64,000 nt of DNA from Congregibacter litoralis KT71 (GCF_000153125.2 NZ_CM002299.1:3484928-3548927); one strand, 5' to 3'; positions 53,422-61,689 are shown, numbered from the stretch's first letter. Numbers and translations are program-made. The notes: generated by a model not told the origin, from the letters alone.

Positions 53422-53811
53422 CTATTTGCGAAGCAGGGTAGCGGCGAGGGCACCAACGCCAAAGGCGATCGCCAGCGATTGTACGGGTCTCTCCTCAACA
53501 TATTGCATCGCGCTGTTTTTGAATTGGCCAGCCACGTCTTGCACCTGGTGAGTCGCTTCTTCACCTTTCTCACCCAATTGCGATGCTTGCTCTCGTAGCA
53601 ACTGCTCTGTGCTCGATGCTCTTTCTTCGAACGCATCGATAGCCGTGTGGGCGGCGGCGGCAACCTTGGCCGTGGTGCTACCTTCACTTGCATCTGAGCG
53701 ATTTACCGAAGCTGTGAAGGGAGCAGTCGTGGAAGCTTGCTCCGGATTCGCACCCGCTTTCGTTACGTTCTGATCGATGTGTTTACTGACGCCAGCTTTT
53801 AAATCACTCAT
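53422..53811 (-). CDS. YqjD/ElaB-like (DUF883) inner-membrane stress protein
   Basis: 129 aa. A long charged helix (HTAIDAFEERASSTEQLLREQASQLGEKGEEATHQVQDVAGQ) is followed by a C-terminal membrane anchor, YVEERPVQSLAIAFGVGALAATLL, with the usual (Y)VRExPxxSxxIAxGxG motif of DUF883. In E. coli the paralogues YqjD and ElaB are RpoS-controlled and associate ribosomes with the membrane. The start at 53811 has an AGGAGG site; an earlier ATG at 53844 is less likely. Under a sigma-54 promoter. Confidence 0.85.
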   Translation of the reverse strand: MSDLKAGVSKHIDQNVTKAGANPEQASTTAPFTASVNRSDASEGSTTAKVAAAAHTAIDAFEERASSTEQLLREQASQLGEKGEEATHQVQDVAGQFKNSAMQYVEERPVQSLAIAFGVGALAATLLRK

Positions 53812-53905
53812 ACCTTTCCTCCTAAAAAGATTGTCAAATTGCATGCGCCCATGTTTATTGCGCCGTGTCCTAATCGCTCACCAGGGTCGCTCACAAATAC
53901 TCCAA

Positions 53906-53920
53906 GCATCAACCGTGCCA
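53906..53920 (-). promoter_or_regulatory. Sigma-54 promoter for the yqjD-like operon
   Basis: On the minus strand TGGCACGGTTGATGC has one mismatch (A for T at the first base of the -12 element). It is 94 bases before the start at 53811. Confidence 0.78.
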
Positions 53921-54097
53921 CAGACCTTCCATTCCCCAATTCCAGCGTCTTCTCAGACCCTGCGTCGGCCTAAGAAACGCTATTCCATCGTGATCAATGG
54001 AAAAATATTCTTCTCAAAAACCCAATCTTACAAAGGTGGTCCGACTGCGAGGCGTGCTGGAGGAACGATTCACCTGGGTGTGACCCTGCTATCAACC

Positions 54098-54112
54098 TGG
54101 CATAAGTTTTGC
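54098..54112 (+). promoter_or_regulatory. Sigma-54 promoter for the BON-MscS unit
   Basis: TGGCATAAGTTTTGC keeps GG, GC and TTGC; only the last base of the -24 element differs (T for C). It is 92 bases before the ATG at 54205. Confidence 0.78.
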
Positions 54113-54204
54113 GTCATAGAGCGCTGCAGGGCTGCGGTGGGCGGAACATAACCAATCAGTCAAGCCGGCCACATCAACATCATAGTAAAAGAGGCTAGAG
54201 ATTA

Positions 54205-54462
54205 ATGGACCCCTCTCGGAACGACCAGGGCATAAAGGTAACGTTCGAAAAACCCGTACCACTGTTGGGCTTACATGCGCAACATCTTGGATTCGTTCGA
54301 CGCTGTCGCCTTACCAAAAAAGCATGCGTTGTGGACGCATTAGAGTTGCAGACGAGCTGGCAGAGCATTGAGATTGACCGGTCTGCGGTAAGCTATGACA
54401 GTGAGCAGGGTGTGTTCAAACTGTTGAAGGGTGACGCACTGGTTCGTAACGTTGACTGGTGA
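54205..54462 (+). CDS. Small protein of unknown function upstream of MscS
   Basis: 85 aa, no membrane segment. It has a beta-rich look (VTFEKPVPLLG, TSWQSIEIDRSAVSYDSEQGVFKLL), possibly PRC-barrel-like, but no family is recognised. It overlaps the MscS gene by 32 bases, so the two are likely translationally coupled. Confidence 0.6.
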   Translation: MDPSRNDQGIKVTFEKPVPLLGLHAQHLGFVRRCRLTKKACVVDALELQTSWQSIEIDRSAVSYDSEQGVFKLLKGDALVRNVDW

Positions 54463-55957
54463 TTGTAGCGTGGTTAGGCACCGCCGCCCTGAAACACTAA
54501 ACCACCGCTGGCGCGGCAGGGGCTTCTGCCATGCGTTATTTGCCTTGGGGGCGCCTTGGGTTTGCGCCACGTCTCACGCTCAGCTCGACATAGACGTATC
54601 GGAAGGCCTAAACATTACCGAAAACGTTACGGCACCTTCTAAGGTGAACATCCTTCCGGACGCTGGTGACGCGGACATAGCACAACGCTTGGTCAAGATA
54701 CTTGACGCGACCAACTGGTTCGAAGATCCCGGCGTGAGAGTTGATGAGGGCGTCGTATTTCTTTCAGGCACAGCCGAGTCGGCGGCACACTCTGAATGGG
54801 CGTCTCAGCTTGCAGCAAGCACTCAGGACGTCGTTGCCGTCGTCAACCACATCGCCCTGAAGACAGCGTCGCCCTGGGACTTCTCAGCTAGCTTTGAGAG
54901 CCTTGGTCAAACTTTCGTACATGCGGCTCAGGCAACACCGGCTATCCTGCTCGGGGGAATTCTTCTAATTCTCACTGGGGCGCTTTGTGCCGCGATTGCA
55001 AGTGTCGCGCGCAGATCGCTTGCGGGCAAAGTGAGGAGCTTGTTACTTCGCCAGGTACTTGCCCGAGCAATTGCTATTCCAGTATTTTTGGTGGGTCTGT
55101 ACCTCGTTTTACAGCTCTCCGGACTTACCAGTCTTGCTTTGACAGTTTTAGGAGGTACCGGAATAGTCGGATTGATTATCGGTTTTGGCTTCAGAGATAT
55201 TGCTGAGAACTTTCTTTCCAGCATACTTATTAGCGCCCAACGTCCTTTTGCGATCGGCGACCTTATTTCCGTTGCCGATCATCAAGGATTCGTGCAAAGA
55301 GTAACGACGCGGTCGACCTTATTAATGACCCTGGAAGGCAACCACGTACAGATCCCGAACTCCTCAGTCTACAAAGGGACTATTATCAACTACACAACCA
55401 ACCCTAAATCCCGTGCAAGCTTTTCGGTGGGCATTGGTTACGCGGATTCGATTCAAACAGCCCAAGCAACTGCAATGCAGGTACTCCGCGAGCATCCGGC
55501 TGTTGTCACTGATCCGAAACCCATGGTCCTTGTAGATTCCTTAGGGCCAGCAACCGTCAACCTATCGATTTTTTTCTGGGTCGACATTACCCGCAACAGC
55601 CAATTGAGAGTGCTCTCTGCAGTGATTAGATTAACAAAACGAGCTTTTGAGAGGGCAGGCGTGTCGATGCCCGACGAAGCAAGAGAGGTTGTGTTTCCTG
55701 ATGGGCTACCTATCGATTTACCTTTAGGGCAGCAAACCCCGACGAACACGTCAGCGGCAAAAGTGCCTCTGGATACTCGTGACGTCGAATTAGAAATTAC
55801 ATCGTCAGATAGAGATGACGATAGGAGCGTGAACGACGCGGAGGGAAATCTAGAAGCAGAGTCTGAGGATATATATTCTCAAGCCGCGTTTTCCCGAGTG
55901 CCTGAGGCGTCGGGCGCTAACTTGATAGCGGACGTCGACGGCAGCGTAGAAAAGTGA
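54431..55957 (+). CDS. BON-domain mechanosensitive channel (MscS family)
   Basis: 508 aa. After a signal-like start and a BON domain (about 75-140; DADIAQRLVKILDATNWFEDPGVRVDEGVVFLSG), three membrane helices lead to the MscS core: VLGGTGIVGLIIGFGFRDIAENFLSSILISAQRPF contains the TM3 pore helix, followed by the beta-domain (IGDLISVADHQGFVQ, VQIPNSSVYKGTIINYTTNP). It vents osmolytes during hypo-osmotic shock. A long, acidic C-terminal tail (about 440-508) is unusual. The start is GTG at 54431; a later one cannot be excluded. Confidence 0.87.
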   Translation: MTHWFVTLTGDCSVVRHRRPETLNHRWRGRGFCHALFALGAPWVCATSHAQLDIDVSEGLNITENVTAPSKVNILPDAGDADIAQRLVKILDATNWFEDPGVRVDEGVVFLSGTAESAAHSEWASQLAASTQDVVAVVNHIALKTASPWDFSASFESLGQTFVHAAQATPAILLGGILLILTGALCAAIASVARRSLAGKVRSLLLRQVLARAIAIPVFLVGLYLVLQLSGLTSLALTVLGGTGIVGLIIGFGFRDIAENFLSSILISAQRPFAIGDLISVADHQGFVQRVTTRSTLLMTLEGNHVQIPNSSVYKGTIINYTTNPKSRASFSVGIGYADSIQTAQATAMQVLREHPAVVTDPKPMVLVDSLGPATVNLSIFFWVDITRNSQLRVLSAVIRLTKRAFERAGVSMPDEAREVVFPDGLPIDLPLGQQTPTNTSAAKVPLDTRDVELEITSSDRDDDRSVNDAEGNLEAESEDIYSQAAFSRVPEASGANLIADVDGSVEK

Positions 55958-56031
55958 GTGTGACCCCGTCGATCGAAAATTTCCGACCTGCGACCTCTGG
56001 CGTCTAAAGCACTGGCGTCTAAGCAATTTGC

Positions 56032-57432
56032 TCATAGAGCCAGATCTTCCTCAGGTTGTCCCTCGTGATCTGACTCGGGAAGCATGGAAGACAGGGCGAG
56101 AGCGACAGTTAGGGGGCCCACCCGCCCTATAAACATCAAAATCATTATCGTCCACCGACCCGCACTACCCAGATCCGCGGTTATCCCCGTAGATAAGCCG
56201 ACAGTACCCAAGGCAGAAGCCGCCTCGAAGCTCAAGTCTGCAATAGCAATAGAGGGCTCGACAGATAGGAGTGTAAAAGTCCCGACAAAAAGGAACAAAA
56301 CGTAGAGAGTGATGGCGGCAAAAGCAGCGATGACTCTACGCGTCGGGATTTCGCGGCCGAAAGCGAACACTTGCCCAGGCCGGCGATGACTCAACGCCGT
56401 TGTAAGTGTTCCAATACCGGTCATCCATGTTGTCGATTTCAGTCCTCCGCCCGTCCCTGCTGGTGAAGCTCCTAGGGTCATCAATAGCATGAGAAGAAAC
56501 AGCCCAGAGTGCGCAAACCTACTGACAGGGTAGGTATCAAAGCCTACGGTCGTGAGCGCGGAAGTCGCCTGGAACAGGGCTACCGCTAAATGCTCTTCCG
56601 CCGGAAGATTGAAAAGCGCGTTCTCAAAAACGTACAAGACCATGGTCGCGAGCAAAATCGATATCAGCGTAGACATGAGAATGACTTTGCTCGTGAGCGA
56701 GAAATGATGGTTAGACCAGTCCTTGATCTTGCTCCAGACGTCATTAAACAGGATGAATCCTAATGCTCCTGCAAGACTTAGGCAGATCACCACTGCATTG
56801 ACCACGTAGTTGCTCCTGTATTGCTCCAGGCTGTTAGGAAAAATGGAAAAACCTGCAGTACAGAATGCTGATATTGAATGAAAAGCAGCGGCCCAAGCAC
56901 GGTCGAAAGTTCCGGTCACCTCGGAAAACTGCGTCCATAGGATAATTGCGCCGATAAGCTCAATTAAGACCGTGTAAGCCACAACGCGAATCAAGAAAAG
57001 ACGCAATGCGAATGTGGGTGGCAGGTGAAATGCCAAGCGCCCGATACGAATGCGGTTGGCCGACAAGCCGTTTCCCATCGTCAAAAGGACGAAGGAACCC
57101 AAAGTCATGTAACCTAATCCCCCCGCTTGAATTGCAAGCAATATTGCGAGTTCGCCCCAGAAGCTGTAAGTGTTTCCCACATCAACGGTTGAGAGCCCCG
57201 TTGTGCTTACCGCGGAGACTGCGACGAACGCATGATCCAAGCCGGTGGCCGGGTAGGTGCTTTGAGCCGTCGGGAGACTCAGAAACGCGAACAAAACCAC
57301 CATGTACGCGGCATAACCAATGACTATGCTCCAGACGGGCGGGATGCGCCTCAGCATCCCGCTCAGCAGCCGGCCCAGGCCCATAACAGGCGCCTTAGCC
57401 CCACTGGAATGCTTTGGCGCCTTACCGCTCAT
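56032..57432 (-). CDS. TrkH/KtrB-type potassium uptake protein
   Basis: 466 aa. Four filter-loop motifs, one per membrane-pore-membrane repeat: VSTTGLSTV, FCTAGFSIF, LTTVGFDTY and LGTVGLSTG, each centred on the conserved Gly. GASPAGTGGGLKSTTW is the repeat-D/TM motif of the family. It takes up K+ with a cytosolic TrkA/KtrA partner, which is not found nearby. K+ uptake is the first response to hyperosmotic stress, which fits this neighbourhood. Only a weak -24/-12 lookalike lies upstream. Confidence 0.91.
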   Translation of the reverse strand: MSGKAPKHSSGAKAPVMGLGRLLSGMLRRIPPVWSIVIGYAAYMVVLFAFLSLPTAQSTYPATGLDHAFVAVSAVSTTGLSTVDVGNTYSFWGELAILLAIQAGGLGYMTLGSFVLLTMGNGLSANRIRIGRLAFHLPPTFALRLFLIRVVAYTVLIELIGAIILWTQFSEVTGTFDRAWAAAFHSISAFCTAGFSIFPNSLEQYRSNYVVNAVVICLSLAGALGFILFNDVWSKIKDWSNHHFSLTSKVILMSTLISILLATMVLYVFENALFNLPAEEHLAVALFQATSALTTVGFDTYPVSRFAHSGLFLLMLLMTLGASPAGTGGGLKSTTWMTGIGTLTTALSHRRPGQVFAFGREIPTRRVIAAFAAITLYVLFLFVGTFTLLSVEPSIAIADLSFEAASALGTVGLSTGITADLGSAGRWTIMILMFIGRVGPLTVALALSSMLPESDHEGQPEEDLAL

Positions 57433-57528
57433 TTCGTCGTCCGAGCTGCTTTCAGGGGGCCATAGTCAGGTTGACAAGAACGTTGAGACGCATAACTTCG
57501 TCAGGCCAAGCTGGTCACCAGGCCACCC

Positions 57529-57687
57529 CTAACGCCGAGCGATGATCCATACCGCATGAATAATTCCTGGAATGTAGCCCAGAAGTGTGAACAAAATGTT
57601 GAGCCAAAATTGTCCTCCAATTCCCACCTGCAGGAAGACGCCAAGGGGTGGCAGAAGAATTGAGAATATAAGACGTATAATGTCCAT
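57529..57687 (-). CDS. Pmp3/YqaE-like small membrane protein
   Basis: 52 aa. MDIIRLIFSILLPPLGVFLQVG followed by LNILFTLLGYIPGIIHAVWII is the Pmp3/UPF0057 family: two helices, with the conserved PPLGVF and GYIPGIIHA motifs. Members help maintain membrane potential under salt stress. An AAGGA site lies eight bases before the start. It follows the STAS gene by 54 bases and probably shares its sigma-54 promoter. Confidence 0.95.
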   Translation of the reverse strand: MDIIRLIFSILLPPLGVFLQVGIGGQFWLNILFTLLGYIPGIIHAVWIIARR

Positions 57688-57741
57688 AGTGATGTCCTTA
57701 AACGCGAAGAATAGAGTGAATGCTGGATGTGTCGAGCGTGA

Positions 57742-58140
57742 TTAAGCAGCTTTCTTCGTCAGCGGCTCTTGCGCTCGCAGATGCTCCAACGCGTTATGCT
57801 CTGACCCAAAAGCTCGAGCTTTCACAGGCAGAATGTTGTCGAAAAATTCAATCAAAGACTTCGCTGATTCAGGAGCGTATGCGACACAATAATTTCTAAC
57901 GCTAGTCAGCGCACGAAATTGAGCTTTTATGACTTCCACGTTCAAGCCAGCACCCAACTCCGCGCCCTCGTCGTTCTCGAACGATACGAGCATGTCTACT
58001 TTATCCATGCGATCAAACACCTGATTCATTCTTTCAGCCATATCCTCTAGATCTTTACTGGAGATCTCGCCCTTAACTCGAAAGCCATAGACGCCGTGTA
58101 GGTGCGTAGCAAATTCTTCGATAGATTGAGTGCGTAACAT
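57742..58140 (-). CDS. SpoIIAA-like STAS-fold protein
   Basis: 132 aa. YGFRVKGEISSKDLEDMAERMNQVFDRMDKVDMLVSFEN and KAQFRALTSVRNYCVAYAPESAKSLIEFFDNILPVKARAFGSEHNALEHL match the SpoIIAA-like (STAS/SEC14-related) family found in bacterial stress genes. The start at 58140 has an AGAGGAG site; the earlier frame start at 58197 does not. Its function is unknown. It sits behind a near-perfect sigma-54 promoter. Confidence 0.82.
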   Translation of the reverse strand: MLRTQSIEEFATHLHGVYGFRVKGEISSKDLEDMAERMNQVFDRMDKVDMLVSFENDEGAELGAGLNVEVIKAQFRALTSVRNYCVAYAPESAKSLIEFFDNILPVKARAFGSEHNALEHLRAQEPLTKKAA

Positions 58141-58220
58141 GTTGTCTCCTCTGCCTGAATTAATGGGTTCATCGTCGCGAAGTGTGTTGTTGTGCACTCA
58201 GCGACGTCCACATAGCATGA

Positions 58221-58235
58221 GCAAAGTCCGGGCCA
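58221..58235 (-). promoter_or_regulatory. Sigma-54 promoter for the STAS and Pmp3 genes
   Basis: On the minus strand TGGCCCGGACTTTGC has one mismatch (C for A at position 5). TTGC is exact. It is 80 bases before the start at 58140; a candidate activator site is at 58353..58368. Confidence 0.8.
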
Positions 58236-58352
58236 GTCCGAAGCTAAAAAAAAATACTTTCGCTATTACAAGGACTTAGGGTGGGACCGGCTTTTATAGA
58301 AAATACCGAAACCGGAGTTCATGAATAGACCAAGGGAGGTTTTTTACAGACG

Positions 58353-58368
58353 TTTGCAAAATTTGCAT
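58353..58368. promoter_or_regulatory. Candidate upstream activator site (TTTGCAAA type)
   Basis: TTTGCAAAATTTGCAT, a near-palindrome about 120 bases upstream of the sigma-54 promoter at 58221, a usual enhancer distance. Half-sites match the 60533 site but with a shorter spacer. Confidence 0.5.
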
Positions 58369-58389
58369 CGCGCTCAGCACGGAGAGTGT

Positions 58390-59808
58390 TCAGGAGAGGG
58401 CAGAATCCAATGACTCGTCGATCACGGAGGACGCAGACGTGTCGTTGTCATAGTCACGGAGGCGATTGTAGAGCGTCTTGACACTCACACCCAAAATTCT
58501 CGCTGTTTCTTTTTTGTCGCCGTCATTATGCTTTAAGTTGGCCGTTATGATTTCACGCTCACAGTCTGCTAGGGACATGCCCACCGTTATCGGTATAAGG
58601 CCCTCCATTAGACTTACAGGCGTGGCATGAGCGTGAAGAGCAAACGCTGAGGCCTCAACAGTGCTTTCAGAAACAATGTAGGCCCGCTCGATAGAATGTC
58701 GTAGCTGGCGCACATTACCTGGCCAATCGTAATTGCTGATCTCCGCCAACGCTTCTTCGCCAAGTTTGATTGATGTACCGTGCTCCTCATTGAGCTGCGC
58801 CAAGAAGAAGTGAGCCAGTCCCTTAACATCGCCGCCGCGACGACGAAGGGGTGGCACATGCACAGAGATGTGCGCCAATCGATAATAGAGATCCTCTCGA
58901 AGGATCCCCTCTTCTACAGCTAAAAGAGGGTCCCTATTGGTAGCTGCAACAACTCTGACATCGACGCGAATTGGGTCTACGGCACCCACGCGTCGTATCT
59001 CCCCACTCTCCAAAGCGCGTAAAAGCTTAGATTGCAGGTCCGGCTGCATCTCGGTGATTTCGTCAAGGAACAAAGTGCCGCCGTGAGCTCGCTCAAAAAA
59101 GCCGATGTGCTGTTTGTGGGCCCCGCTGAAGCTTCCTTTCTCATGCCCAAAAAGCTCGCTCTCAATGAGATTCTCCGCCAGTGCAGAACAATTTAGCGTC
59201 AAGTAAGGCTGATCTGAGCGATTCGATAGCGTGTGCAAGGTCTCTGCAACCAGCTCCTTGCCCGTGCCACTCTCCCCGACAATCAATACGGTAGTCTCCG
59301 TAGGCCCCACTTTGCGCAGCATTCGAAACAGCTTTCGCATAGGGCGCGATGAGCCGCGCATTAAGCCGAATTGGTCCAGAGCAAGATCGGGCTCCACACC
59401 CTCCGTAAATGCATTTTGGCTGCTCAGCTCTTCATTAATATCTTCAAGCAAACCAGAGACGCTGACGGCAGCGAGTGGCTTACAAAAATAGAATCCAAAA
59501 CCTGCGCGAATGCAGGCGTCTGCCAATTGCGGATCATCTTCGCCCGCCATCGCGAACAGTTCGGCGCCGGCCAGTCCGTCGTCACTAAGACAGCTCAACG
59601 ACGTCAAGCCTAAGCCGGTGTCTAGAAATGCCACATCTACGTCGTCGCATGCAAGAGAAGAAACGAACTCTGGCGATGCGGCTTGATCCACATCGTTTTC
59701 GCCATAATGGCGAACTTGCGTCCGATACCCTTTCTCTTTGCACAGGGATGCTATAGCCGCTGCGTGCTCTGGGTCACTGTCTACGATAAGACATAAAGGC
59801 TTTGGCAT
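58390..59808 (-). CDS. Sigma-54-dependent response regulator (enhancer-binding protein)
   Basis: 472 aa. Receiver 1-125 with the phospho-acceptor Asp63 (VAFLDTGLG) and Lys110; AAA+ about 150-385 with Walker A GESGTGKE (178-185) and GHEKGSFSGA (225-230); Fis-type helix-turn-helix at the C-terminus (ARILGVSVKTLYNRLRDYD). It remodels the sigma-54 holoenzyme at -24/-12 promoters. The loop that contacts sigma-54 reads GSFSGA, not the usual GAFTGA. No kinase lies next to it. It is the most likely activator of the nine promoters in this island; its own upstream region has no obvious sigma-54 site. Confidence 0.94.
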   Translation of the reverse strand: MPKPLCLIVDSDPEHAAAIASLCKEKGYRTQVRHYGENDVDQAASPEFVSSLACDDVDVAFLDTGLGLTSLSCLSDDGLAGAELFAMAGEDDPQLADACIRAGFGFYFCKPLAAVSVSGLLEDINEELSSQNAFTEGVEPDLALDQFGLMRGSSRPMRKLFRMLRKVGPTETTVLIVGESGTGKELVAETLHTLSNRSDQPYLTLNCSALAENLIESELFGHEKGSFSGAHKQHIGFFERAHGGTLFLDEITEMQPDLQSKLLRALESGEIRRVGAVDPIRVDVRVVAATNRDPLLAVEEGILREDLYYRLAHISVHVPPLRRRGGDVKGLAHFFLAQLNEEHGTSIKLGEEALAEISNYDWPGNVRQLRHSIERAYIVSESTVEASAFALHAHATPVSLMEGLIPITVGMSLADCEREIITANLKHNDGDKKETARILGVSVKTLYNRLRDYDNDTSASSVIDESLDSALS

Positions 59809-60010
59809 CCGTTCATTCCCTGCGTGCTGATGCGAGGCGAGCGGCTCGCTCGCGGTGTGAATCCTGTCTCCGACGCATCAGCCCTATCGCGCCTATCGCG
59901 ACACCTGGACCCCGTCGCGCCGAGTGCGCGAATAGATATATTTTCGCGAATATCTACGCGAGCTACGTGATGTCAGATTGTTTCTGTGAATGTTACGGAC
60001 TAACCACTGC

Positions 60011-60040
60011 AAAAACTAGAGCGCACCTGCGTGCGCTCTT
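60011..60040 (-). terminator. Rho-independent terminator for the small helical protein gene
   Basis: On the minus strand GAGCGCAC, loop, GTGCGCTC is followed by TAGTTTTTGC. It lies about 25 bases after the stop of the 64-residue gene. Confidence 0.82.
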
Positions 60041-60064
60041 GTCGCCTGCTGGGGGCTTGTAACG

Positions 60065-60259
60065 CTAGGAAGTAAACTTATCTTTTAGATCGTTGACTTT
60101 ATCTTTCACCTTATTCTTCGCATCGGCCGCCTGCTGGTCACTCTCCGCCGCCGCTTTCTTGCGATCAGCTTCAGCCTTTTCAGCCTCTACTTCCTTTTGG
60201 ATCTCATCGGCTTTACTTTCAACGGATTTCTTCACTGAGTCGGTAATGGAAGAACTCAT
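60065..60259 (-). CDS. Small charged, all-helical protein
   Basis: 64 aa, rich in Lys, Glu, Ala and Asp: VESKADEIQKEVEAEKAEADRKKAAAE and DAKNKVKDKVNDLKDKF. It looks like a single helix or coiled coil of the LEA/CsbD stress type. No domain recognised. A strong AAAGGAGAT ribosome site gives confidence in the start. A sigma-54 promoter at 60403 precedes it with a 144-base leader. Confidence 0.72.
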   Translation of the reverse strand: MSSSITDSVKKSVESKADEIQKEVEAEKAEADRKKAAAESDQQAADAKNKVKDKVNDLKDKFTS

Positions 60260-60402
60260 GCTGTATCTCCTTTCTAGGTTAGGTTAATTAGCAACAGCTC
60301 GGTTTCTTTTTCTCGTCCCGACGAAGCTTGTGCGTAGCTGCACCAAGATGTTCGTCACCTTCGAAAATAAGTTCCACTCGAGCGTGCCCACCAATTTAGG
60401 AA

Positions 60403-60417
60403 GCACACGGCATGCCA
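60403..60417 (-). promoter_or_regulatory. Sigma-54 promoter for the small charged protein
   Basis: On the minus strand TGGCATGCCGTGTGC has a T at position 6 and a G at position 12. GG and GC are in place. It lies 143 bases before the start at 60259. A candidate activator palindrome is at 60533..60551. Confidence 0.68.
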
Positions 60418-60532
60418 GTTTTTATTTGCATCCCTTTGAATAATCTAAGCTTATGAAATATATAGCTTATCCTGATACGAGCGAATATCTAGTTGTGATA
60501 CGTACTGCTTAGATACGCTGCTATAGGCAAAG

Positions 60533-60551
60533 TTTGCAAACGCTTTGCAAG
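60533..60551. promoter_or_regulatory. Candidate upstream activator site (best copy)
   Basis: TTTGCAAACGCTTTGCAAG has a perfect inverted repeat TTGCAAA-N3-TTTGCAA. About 116 bases upstream of the sigma-54 promoter at 60403. A third half-site GGCAAAG directly precedes it. Confidence 0.55.
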
Positions 60552-60721
60552 TTTCACGCTGACCCAGGCTCAGTCCGTTGCTCTCCGCAATAGGATTCAT
60601 GCTGTATGGCGGATGGTTTTACCCAGCATCTGCCGTTCGATCTCGAGAATTCGCCACGGTTTCCGTAAAAGAGTTTCGATCGGCCCTGTCCATCAATTTC
60701 CATGTGAGCCTGCGGATGCAG

Positions 60722-60744
60722 CCCCCCCCCCCCCCCCCCCCCCC
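60722..60744. repeat. Homopolymer of 23 C
   Basis: Twenty-three consecutive C on the + strand, 39 bases past the stop of the minus-strand MscS gene. It is not inside any supported gene. It may be a slippage-prone site or an assembly artefact. Confidence 0.9.
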
Positions 60745-60783
60745 GCACAAGACCCAGCGAAAGATGAGCGATGGCCGAAAAGC

Positions 60784-61689
60784 TCAAGCCTGTCCTTCTT
60801 CTACTTTTCTTTCGTCATCTACTTTTTCCTTTACGTTTCCACCCGTGAGTTCCAGTGGTTCGGCAAAAGTAAGCGTTCGATAGGGGAAGGGAATCTCGAT
60901 GCCTCGATCGTCCAGAGCGCGTTTAACCGCCCGAATAACGCTGTCACGGGAGGAATGTAAACCCGGCGGCGTCGACGTCGCCCACCAACGAATCGTAAAG
61001 TCTACCGATGAGGAGTTAAATTCACTCGCGTAGATCTCCACACCCTTGCTTTGATCGATGTCACTCAAACTTTCGACAGCGTCTAAAATCACCGCACGAG
61101 CGTTGTCCGCGTCCTCACCATAAGCAACACCACAAACTGTTTCGTAGCGACGCAGGGACTGATCTGTCTCGACATACACAGGGTTTTTAAAGATGTAACT
61201 GTTCGGGACGAGGATGAGAACGCCGTCCGTGGTGCGAACGTAGGTGTCTCTGATTGTAATCTGCTCGATCTTCCCACTCACGTCTCCACAGTCAATAAAG
61301 TCGCCTATGCGCATAGGTTTGCGAAGCATTATCAAGGCCCCAGCGAGGAAGTTCTCGAACACATCTCTAAAGGCGAAGCCCACTGCGACAGAGCCCAAAC
61401 CGATAGTGGCGAGCAACTTAGCGGGGGTCAAACTTGGGAACACAATGGTCAAAGCAGTAAGGATACTGAGCGTCCACAAAGCGGTGTGTACAACCGTTTG
61501 CAGTAAATTCGCAAGAGACGGCCGCATGCTGGACTTTCCAAGAGTGGAGCGCAAAACCCGTCTAACTACACGCAGAATTATCCACGTAACCAAGAGCAGG
61601 AGCGCAGCTAAACTTAATAACGGTAAGGCCTTTACCAGGCTGACCCACATAGTCTGTAGCTGATCAAATAGTGGTGTTAGAAACTTCAC
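60784..61689 (-). CDS. Small-conductance mechanosensitive channel (MscS family)
   Basis: 301 aa. Three membrane helices, then ATIGLGSVAVGFAFRDVFENFLAGALIMLRKPMRIGDFI (TM3 pore and start of the beta-domain) and ILVPNSYIFKNPVYV. This is the standard MscS architecture. The start is GTG at 61689, with a GGAGGGATC site before it; an in-frame start at 61758 would run into the preceding gene. It overlaps the YihY gene by four bases (GTGA), so the two are an operon. It has no BON domain, unlike the other MscS in the window. Confidence 0.92.
   Translation of the reverse strand: MKFLTPLFDQLQTMWVSLVKALPLLSLAALLLLVTWIILRVVRRVLRSTLGKSSMRPSLANLLQTVVHTALWTLSILTALTIVFPSLTPAKLLATIGLGSVAVGFAFRDVFENFLAGALIMLRKPMRIGDFIDCGDVSGKIEQITIRDTYVRTTDGVLILVPNSYIFKNPVYVETDQSLRRYETVCGVAYGEDADNARAVILDAVESLSDIDQSKGVEIYASEFNSSSVDFTIRWWATSTPPGLHSSRDSVIRAVKRALDDRGIEIPFPYRTLTFAEPLELTGGNVKEKVDDERKVEEGQA

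Noticed and set aside
57448..57462. TGGCCCCCTGAAAGC on the minus strand before trkH
   Set aside because: GG and GC are spaced correctly but there are four mismatches to the consensus and the start of transcription would be about four bases from the ATG; too weak to call.
60554..60787. Open frame with a poly-Gly run through the C-tract
   Set aside because: TTG start, poly-Gly comes from the homopolymer, no domain and no ribosome site.
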